DNA of 64,000 bases from Apteryx mantelli. Lineage: Eukaryota > Chordata > Aves > Apterygiformes > Apterygidae. The notes beneath the pieces are model-generated. The model saw nothing but the letters and a program-made list of their open reading frames with translations. It searched no databases and was not told where the DNA came from. A program made the position numbers and the translations under genes. The DNA lies in NCBI RefSeq assembly GCF_036417845.1, contig NC_089979.1, positions 1,541,424 through 1,605,423 on the forward strand, in the 5' to 3' direction. Below are positions 60,380 to 64,000 of the stretch, piece by piece; positions within the stretch are counted from its first letter, which is position 1, and every line of letters begins with the position of its first letter.

Positions 60380-60995
60380 TCACAAGGCACCCCAAGGTGT
60401 CCCAGGCTGGTACTGGGGGTGTCCCAAGGCTCCAGTGGGGCTCAGGGTGCTACCAGGGGTGTCTCAGGCCCCCCAGGGTGTCCCAGGCTGGTACCGGGGG
60501 TGTCCCAAAGCTCCAATGGGGCTCAGGGTGCTACTGGGGGTGTCTCAGGGCTCCCCGGGGTCTCTCAGGGAGGTACCGGGAGTGTCACAGACCGGTACTG
60601 GGGCCTCTCAGGGTCCCCTGGGGTGTTGCAGGCCGGTACCGGGGTGTTTCAGAGCCTCCCGGGGTGCCTCAGGCTGGTGCCGGGGTCTCTCGGGGCTCCC
60701 CGGGGTGTCGCAGGCTGGTACCGGGGTCTCTCGGGGCTCCCCGGGGTGTCGCAGGCCGGTACCGGGGTGTCGCAGGCCGGTACCGGGGTCTCTCGGGGCC
60801 CCCCGGGGTGTCGCAGGCCGGTACCGGGGTCTCTCGGGGCCCCCCGGGGTGTCCCAGGCCGGTACCGGGGTATCTCGGGGCTCCCTGGGGTGTCCCAGGC
60901 CGGTACCGGGGTCTCTCGGGGCCCCCCGGGGTGTCCCAGGCCGGTACCGGGGTCTCTCGGGGCTCCCCGGGATGTCGCAGGCCGGTACCAGGGCT
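60380..60995. repeat. 41-bp minisatellite next to the CYLD-like first exon
   Basis: A unit ending in CAGGCCGGTACCGGGG repeats with GGTACC at 60717, 60758, 60779, 60820, 60861, 60902, 60943 and 60984. The period is exactly 41 bp apart from one 21-bp step. A variant GGTGCC at 60676 and GGTACC at 60635 keep the same phase, and older, longer-period copies extend back to about 60380. It lies just inside intron 1, beginning 43 bp downstream of the exon-1 donor on the minus strand. Confidence 0.92.
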
Positions 60996-61037
60996 CGGGC
61001 AGCCCCCTCCGCTCTCCCCCCCCCCCCCCGCTCTCAC

Positions 61038-61260
61038 CTGCTCCCGCCGCCGCCGCCTCCTCAGGCCCGTTCTTCCGCCTGAGGGCACCCCACCACCGAG
61101 CCGCGGCGGACCCGGCACAGAGCGGCCCCACGCACCTCCACTTCCGGCCCGCCCGCCAGCCGCAGGAACCCCAGCCAATGGGAAGCGGCGGCGGCGGCCC
61201 CAGCCATCCAATGCAGGCGAAGGCGGGGGCGGAGCCGCGCTGACGTCGGGAGGCTCCCGC
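61038..61260 (-). promoter_or_regulatory. CpG promoter and probable first exon of the CYLD-like gene
   Basis: On the minus strand GGGAGCAG is followed by GTGAGAG (last exon base 61038), a good donor for a non-coding first exon that would join the acceptor at 57402. Upstream within about 200 bp are a CCGGAAGTG ETS/GABPA-type site (complement of CACTTCCGG near 61139), CCAAT boxes at 61175-61179 and 61208-61212, and a CRE-like TGACGTC at 61241-61247. All are typical of a TATA-less housekeeping promoter. Without transcripts the link to the coding exons is an inference. Confidence 0.6.
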
Positions 61261-61369
61261 TGCCGGGGTGCGGCGCGCGCCCCCTGCTGGGCGGCGGGGG
61301 AGGGGCGGGGCGGGGCGAGGCGCACCGCGTCCCCGGGCCGGTCCCGGGTCCCCCCGGGCCATGTCTGTG

Positions 61370-62110
61370 TCCCCACGGGCCGGGTCCCGGGTCCGGGGCC
61401 CCCCTGGCCGTGTCCTGGCTCCCCGTGGGCTGGGTCCCATGGCCCTATGGCCCTTGTCCTGGGCACCTGTCCCCATGTCCCTGTGGCCTCTGTCCTGTGC
61501 CCCATGTCCCCATGGTCCGGGTGCTGGGTACCCAAGTCCCTTGTCCTGTGTCCCCATGGCCATGTCCCGGGTCCCTGTGGGCCACGTCCCATGGCCTGTG
61601 TCCCATGTCACTGTGGCTCATGTCCCTATGGCCCATGTCATCCACCCTGTGTCCCCATGTCCCATGTCCCTGTGGGCTGGGTCACATGACCTGTGTCCCA
61701 TGTCCCTATAGCCCATGTCATCCATCCTGTGTCCCCACGGCCCATGTCACCATGGCCTGTGTTCTGTGTCCCCATGGCTTATGTCCCCATGTCCCCATGG
61801 CCTGTGTCCCCATGTCCTGTATCTCCATGGCTCTGTGTCCCCTGTCCTGTCTGCTGTGACCACATTTTCTACATCCCCATGGCCCTGTATCCCCGTGTCT
61901 GGCACAGGCCTGTGTCCCCATGTCCCTGTACCCTGCTGCCCCCAATGCCCTCTGTCCCCACGTCCTGGGTCTGTATCCCTGTGTCCCCACGTCTCCATGC
62001 CCTGTGGCACTGTGTCCCCATGGTCCTGTGTCATGTCCTACATCCCCACAGCCATGTGTCCCCATGGCCTGTGTCCTGTGTCCCCTCTGGCCTGGGTGGC
62101 AGCAGGTTGG
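61370..62110. repeat. Degenerate C/T-rich minisatellite right of the CYLD-like promoter
   Basis: About 740 bp built from short phrases such as TGTCCCCATGGCC, CATGTCCCTGTGGCC and CATGTCATCCACCCTGTG. A higher-order unit is visible: CCCATGTCATCCAYCCTGTG occurs near 61635 and 61714. Composition and motif resemble the array at 32660-33270. Long open frames here on both strands are a by-product of repeats without stops. Confidence 0.85.
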
Positions 62111-64000
62111 GAAAGCATGCGAATCCCAGCCCAAAACCATGCGCCACATGGGTCCTGCTGGGCCAGCCACTACCACCGCTGCTGTGACATGGGTCACTGG
62201 GGACAACACTTATGTCCCTCCTCGTGACAAAAAGGGATGGAGACGGCTCTCCTCACAGTGCTTCCCCACCTGTTATTCCACTGTGGTGGCCAGGTGGACC
62301 TGGTGGCATTGACAGCGGGGACGAGGGTGACACGTCAGGTCAGGGGACTGGGACTAGCCAGTCCATGAGCCACCAGCCTGGGGACATCATCTGGCCTGGG
62401 GACATCTCCCGCGGCTGAGCTTTGAGCCCAGCGCTGGGGACAAAGTGGCGCCGCGAGCTCGGGGAAATCAGACCAAGGCGCCTGTGTATAAATATTGGCT
62501 AAATAGATTTATTTTCATACAAAGAATACACGGATCCCCCCGACGGGGCGCCCTCACCTCGGGGGACACCCCGAGATGCCACCGCGCCGCCTGGTCCTTG
62601 CCCTCTCGCCCAGGCGCCTGCGGCACCCCGAGGCGCAAGCTCAGCCCGGGGATAAGCGGCACAACCTCCGCTCGCTTTAATGGTTATCCCTGGGCTGGAT
62701 CCGGCTCGTGGAGACACCCTGGGTCCCTCCCAGCAGCGTCACAGCGCTGGGGACCCAGGCTGGTGTCCGGCCGGATGCGACTTCCCCGGAGGGGACGAAT
62801 GCCGGTGGCGGGGACCTCGGCCGGCAGCAGGGTTTGCACCCGCCTCCCTCCAGGGAAATCCCTGTCCTGGGGGGCTTTTCTCGCCCTTTGTGCCGGGTCC
62901 TTCTCGGGCTCCAACAAAATTCCTCGGCAGGGTTTTGTTCGCTCTCGAATCGCCTAAAAAAACGCTCCCGGCTGCCCCCTCGCTTGAGCCGAAATAGCCG
63001 GACTTACCTTCAGGGAGCGGGGCGCTGTCAGGATCCGGCCCCGTCCCTAGGGCCTTGGCTCTGCCGCTGCCCCGCGGCGTCACCTCGGGGACGTCCCTGT
63101 CCCTCAGCCTCCGACCCTCCCGGAGATGGGGGGCTGCTTCGTCGCCCACGTTTGCCCCCTGCCCGCTCAGGGCACCCGGTCTCCCGGCACCCTCCCCGCA
63201 GGGTGCCCCTATCCCTTGCTCCCTCGCCGTTTGGCCTGGGGCACCCCGGGATATTTCGGGGTTCCCCTGCGCCCTAATACTGCGGCTGGTAACAGACCCC
63301 TCCGCGCGCCGTATGTACACACTGAATAAAAGAAGAAAATACAGGTATTTATAGCGGGGGCCCCGTTCTGGGGGGGTGAAATGCTCCCCTTTCCGCTGGT
63401 ACCCCCCGAGCCGTGCCGTCCCCCGCGTCTCTGTCCCAGCGGGACTGGAGGCTCGGAGCGAGCGGTGCCCCCTCTCCCGTCCCCAACCCCGGGCCGTGGT
63501 GGGGAGGACGGTGCGGGTCCAGCCCAAGCGCGCAGGACGGGTCCAGGCGGGGAGGGAGGGCGCAGGACGTGGGGTGGCCGGTCCTGCTCCTTCCCGGGCC
63601 GGTTTCGCACCGGGAGACTTTTTCCATGTCTCAGTTTCTCCATCGGGTTGGGGGGCTGGTATTACCCCCCCCGTTCCGGGGGAAGCTGGGGCTGGGGACG
63701 CCTTTGCCGTCGCAGGGATGAGCGAAGAGGGGACGGGGCGGCAGCGGGGTGAGCGGGGCCCCGCGCTCCTCTCGCCCTGTGCTCGCTCGGGGCAGCCCTC
63801 GAGCCCCCCGCTGTGTCCGCCCCGGCCAGCTCCCGGGCGTGGGGACCACGGCCAATGTCCCGCCTGGCCCTGCGGGAGCACCGAGCCGCAGCCGCCCCTG
63901 GGTGCTGCGGCCCAAGCCCTGCCGGGGAGCGAGGCGAGAGGAGGCAGGGAGTTATACGGGGGCGAAGCGGAGCTTCCCTCCTCCTGCCTCGCTGCCGTGC
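62111..64000. other. GC-rich right edge with no recognised gene
   Basis: No open frame resembles a known protein. AT-rich islands at about 62485-62530 and 63318-63355 bracket a GC-rich block. The left one carries a minus-strand AATAAA (62508-62513) and a plus-strand TATAAATA. The right one carries a plus-strand AATAAA (63324-63329) and a minus-strand TATAAATA. This could be the 3' end of a minus-strand gene entering from the right, or overlapping transcript ends; the sequence does not decide. Confidence 0.4.

Noticed and set aside
60635-60995. Regular 41-bp units resembling a CRISPR array
   Set aside because: The units are tandem with no unique spacers, and the context is a vertebrate intron.
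60167-61689. Open frames of 295-430 codons on plus and about 310 codons on minus
   Set aside because: Translations of the 41-bp and C/T-rich minisatellites; the protein repeats mirror the DNA period and all frames are open.
62739-63881. 380-codon minus-strand open frame
   Set aside because: About 70% GC with low-complexity Pro/Arg/Gly/Ala translation and no recognisable domain; stop-poor composition explains it.

Overview
The window looks like bird (archosaur) nuclear DNA. It has spliced vertebrate genes, CpG-rich promoters, many GC-rich minisatellites, and three 5'-truncated CR1 LINE copies, the dominant retroposon of birds and other sauropsids. No retroviral, LTR or Polinton-type element was recognised. 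The species cannot be fixed from sequence alone.

Layout, left to right. Bases 1-2850 hold no recognisable gene, only a CpG-rich patch and probably the TIGD5 3' UTR. TIGD5, a domesticated pogo/Tigger transposase in one coding exon, runs on the minus strand (2851-4689). A shared CpG-island promoter region (about 4740-5301) separates it from EEF1D on the plus strand (5' UTR exon ending about 5301, coding 13617-31942). EEF1D has both the long isoform, through a 1.26-kb exon, and the short ubiquitous isoform starting at 17647. NAPRT follows on the plus strand (33555-40607, 13 coding exons, 523 aa). A complete CYLD-like K63 deubiquitinase lies on the minus strand (coding 44790-57364, 14 coding exons, 786 aa; probable first exon and CpG promoter at 61038-61260). 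Bases 61370-64000 hold a second minisatellite and GC-rich DNA with no recognised gene.

All exon models were read by hand from homology and splice signals. Reading phases close exactly across every junction in NAPRT and the CYLD-like gene. They also close in EEF1D, except that the acceptor of one EEF1D exon is uncertain. TIGD5-EEF1D-NAPRT is the same neighbourhood as human 8q24.3, where the next genes are MROH6 and GSDMD; here a CYLD paralogue sits in that place.

These are independent housekeeping-type genes rather than an operon: translation elongation (EEF1D), NAD salvage (NAPRT), ubiquitin editing (CYLD-like) and a transposase-derived DNA-binding protein (TIGD5). The points most worth follow-up are the compact CYLD paralogue, the six-fold W-K-YD-AE repeat in EEF1D, an antisense open frame in an EEF1D intron, an EEF1D exon with no canonical acceptor where homology predicts one, and exact-period 83-bp and 41-bp minisatellites next to promoters.
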